From NCBI RefSeq assembly GCF_036244895.1, contig NZ_BQKE01000001.1, forward strand, positions 1,426,001 through 1,490,000: a stretch of 64,000 nt of DNA. The letters are read 5' to 3'. Positions 63,139-64,000 of this stretch are shown in pieces. Below the pieces are notes generated by a model. That model had not been told where the DNA came from. It searched no databases and saw only the letters and a program-made list of their open reading frames with translations. The stretch is from Persicobacter diffluens (lineage in GTDB: Bacteria > Bacteroidota > Bacteroidia > Cytophagales > Cyclobacteriaceae). Each line of letters begins with the position of its first letter. The stretch's first letter is position 1. The translations under genes were made by a program, and so were the position numbers.

Positions 63139-64000
63139 ATGAAAGGGAGGATATTTTTATTAGGAGGCGGGCTTTTGCTTTGGTTAGGAATTATTGCTTG
63201 GAGTTGTAGCGATAAGGATCGGGCAGAGGAGTCGAAATCAGCAGCTGATTTGGTTGTGGAGCGCATTAAAAGTGTGGAGGCAGAATATGTCGGGACGGAA
63301 AAGTGTCAATCCTGCCATGAGGAGGAGTATGGGGAGTGGAAAAACTCAGATCATGATTGGGCCATGCAAATAGCGATGGACACTACTGTGCTGGGTGATT
63401 TTAATGATACAAAAGTAACGCTGAATGGCATTACTTCCCACTTTTTTAAGCGGGATGGAAAGTATTTCATCAATACCGAAGGCAAGGATGGAAACTACCA
63501 TGATTTTGAAGTGAAGTATACTTTTGGTTATTATCCACTTCAAAACTATATGACTGAAAATGAGGATGGCCGTATTCAGGTGCACCGGGTGACCTGGGAT
63601 TCTGAAAAAAATCGTTGGTTCAATCAGCATGATGAGCTGGATATGCATCATGGGGAATGGCTGAACTGGACCGGGGCTGCCGGAACATGGAATACCATGT
63701 GCGCTGACTGTCACTCTACGGATTTAAAGAAAAATTACGACCCGGAGTCGGATACTTTCAATACCACTTTCAGAGAGATTAACGTAGGCTGTGAGGCTTG
63801 TCATGGAGAAGGGAGTCATCACGTAGAGTGGGTGGAGTCGGAAGATTACGACGAGGATAAAAATATGGAGGTCAAAAGCTTTATGAGGATGACCGCTTAT
63901 CTGGACAATAAGCAGCTGGTGAGAGAGTGTGCGCCCTGTCATAGCCGCCGAATGAATATCGAGATTGATGATCAGTTTGAGGGTGAATTCATGGACCACT
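63139..64000 (+). CDS. Multiheme cytochrome c lipoprotein, 3' end outside window
   Basis: Starts at ATG 63139 and is still open at the window end (287 codons). Signal MKGRIFLLGGGLLLWLGIIAWSC with lipoprotein Cys23. Four CxxCH heme motifs: CQSCH (56-60), CADCH (188-192), CEACH (218-222) and CAPCH (264-268). The spacing and the WKNSDHDWAMQIA segment resemble the cytochrome c554-type proteins that in Bacteroidota often continue into TPR repeats. Role in electron transfer; partner unknown. Since it is cut, heme number and domain end are open. Confidence 0.9.
   Translation, partial: MKGRIFLLGGGLLLWLGIIAWSCSDKDRAEESKSAADLVVERIKSVEAEYVGTEKCQSCHEEEYGEWKNSDHDWAMQIAMDTTVLGDFNDTKVTLNGITSHFFKRDGKYFINTEGKDGNYHDFEVKYTFGYYPLQNYMTENEDGRIQVHRVTWDSEKNRWFNQHDELDMHHGEWLNWTGAAGTWNTMCADCHSTDLKKNYDPESDTFNTTFREINVGCEACHGEGSHHVEWVESEDYDEDKNMEVKSFMRMTAYLDNKQLVRECAPCHSRRMNIEIDDQFEGEFMDH

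Noticed and set aside
1..64000. CRISPR array or restriction/toxin-antitoxin defence system
   Set aside because: No regular short direct repeats with spacers and no cas, restriction or toxin-antitoxin genes were seen.

Overview
The window looks like chromosome from a marine, polysaccharide-degrading member of the Bacteroidota, probably order Cytophagales. The signs seen directly are: T9SS-type C-terminal sorting tails on two secreted agarase-type enzymes, a SusC/SusD pair, a second CarboxypepD_reg-type TonB receptor with a DUF4249-like lipoprotein, a TTTG-N19-TAnnTTTG promoter in front of the tRNA cluster, and DUF2027-Smr and LuxE-like proteins typical of this phylum. The genus cannot be fixed from the sequence alone.

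Layout. 1-801: end of a CPBP membrane protease. 1.0-7.6 kb: a carbohydrate locus with a GH16 beta-agarase/porphyranase-type enzyme and a GH86 enzyme cut in two by an IS5/IS1182-like element. The element has clear terminal inverted repeats and an AATT target duplication, and its in-silico removal restores one continuous GH86 frame. 8.2-20.7 kb: an EF-G-like GTPase, a GH29 fucosidase, Maf, a DUF2027-Smr protein, RNase P RNA, an NtrC-type regulator without a DNA-binding domain, a tiny lipoprotein, a LuxE-like protein, HemN and a small membrane protein. 21-26.6 kb: RecQ, a CarboxypepD_reg-like secreted protein paired with a short-chain dehydrogenase, and an ECF sigma factor. 27.2-38.7 kb: a large unknown lipoprotein, LeuRS, three related copies of an uncharacterised SRWIxD protein family (one with a nonsense codon) around an alpha/beta hydrolase, a SEC-C protein and two tandem BrnQ carriers. 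39.06-39.64 kb: six tRNA genes (Trp-Ser-Trp-Val-Trp-Ser). 40-49.3 kb: a SusC-SusD-lipoprotein operon, a nitroreductase and a TonB receptor/DUF4249 pair. 49.7-64 kb: mixed housekeeping genes, including GNAT, NUDIX, a hybrid histidine kinase, hydroxyacyl-CoA dehydrogenase, M1 aminopeptidase, two thioredoxin-fold proteins, DUF92, a PUR-HTH fusion, TonB and the start of a multiheme cytochrome.

The most unusual content is not a gene. Two families of short intergenic repeats with terminal inverted repeats are scattered through the window. Family A is about 175-225 bp, in 11 full or partial copies, with TTAA-type ends and a conserved inner core. Family B is about 160 bp, in three copies, with AGCGTG-type ends. 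They lie in gaps between genes. Two A copies overlap the stop codon of the neighbouring gene, and B copies abut or sit inside A copies in two of three cases. They behave like MITEs or another non-autonomous repeat; no autonomous partner is visible here.

Functionally, the secreted glycosidases, the two TonB receptor loci and the TonB protein fit together as a glycan capture and breakdown lifestyle. The remaining genes are mostly single-gene or two-gene units closed by good intrinsic hairpin terminators.
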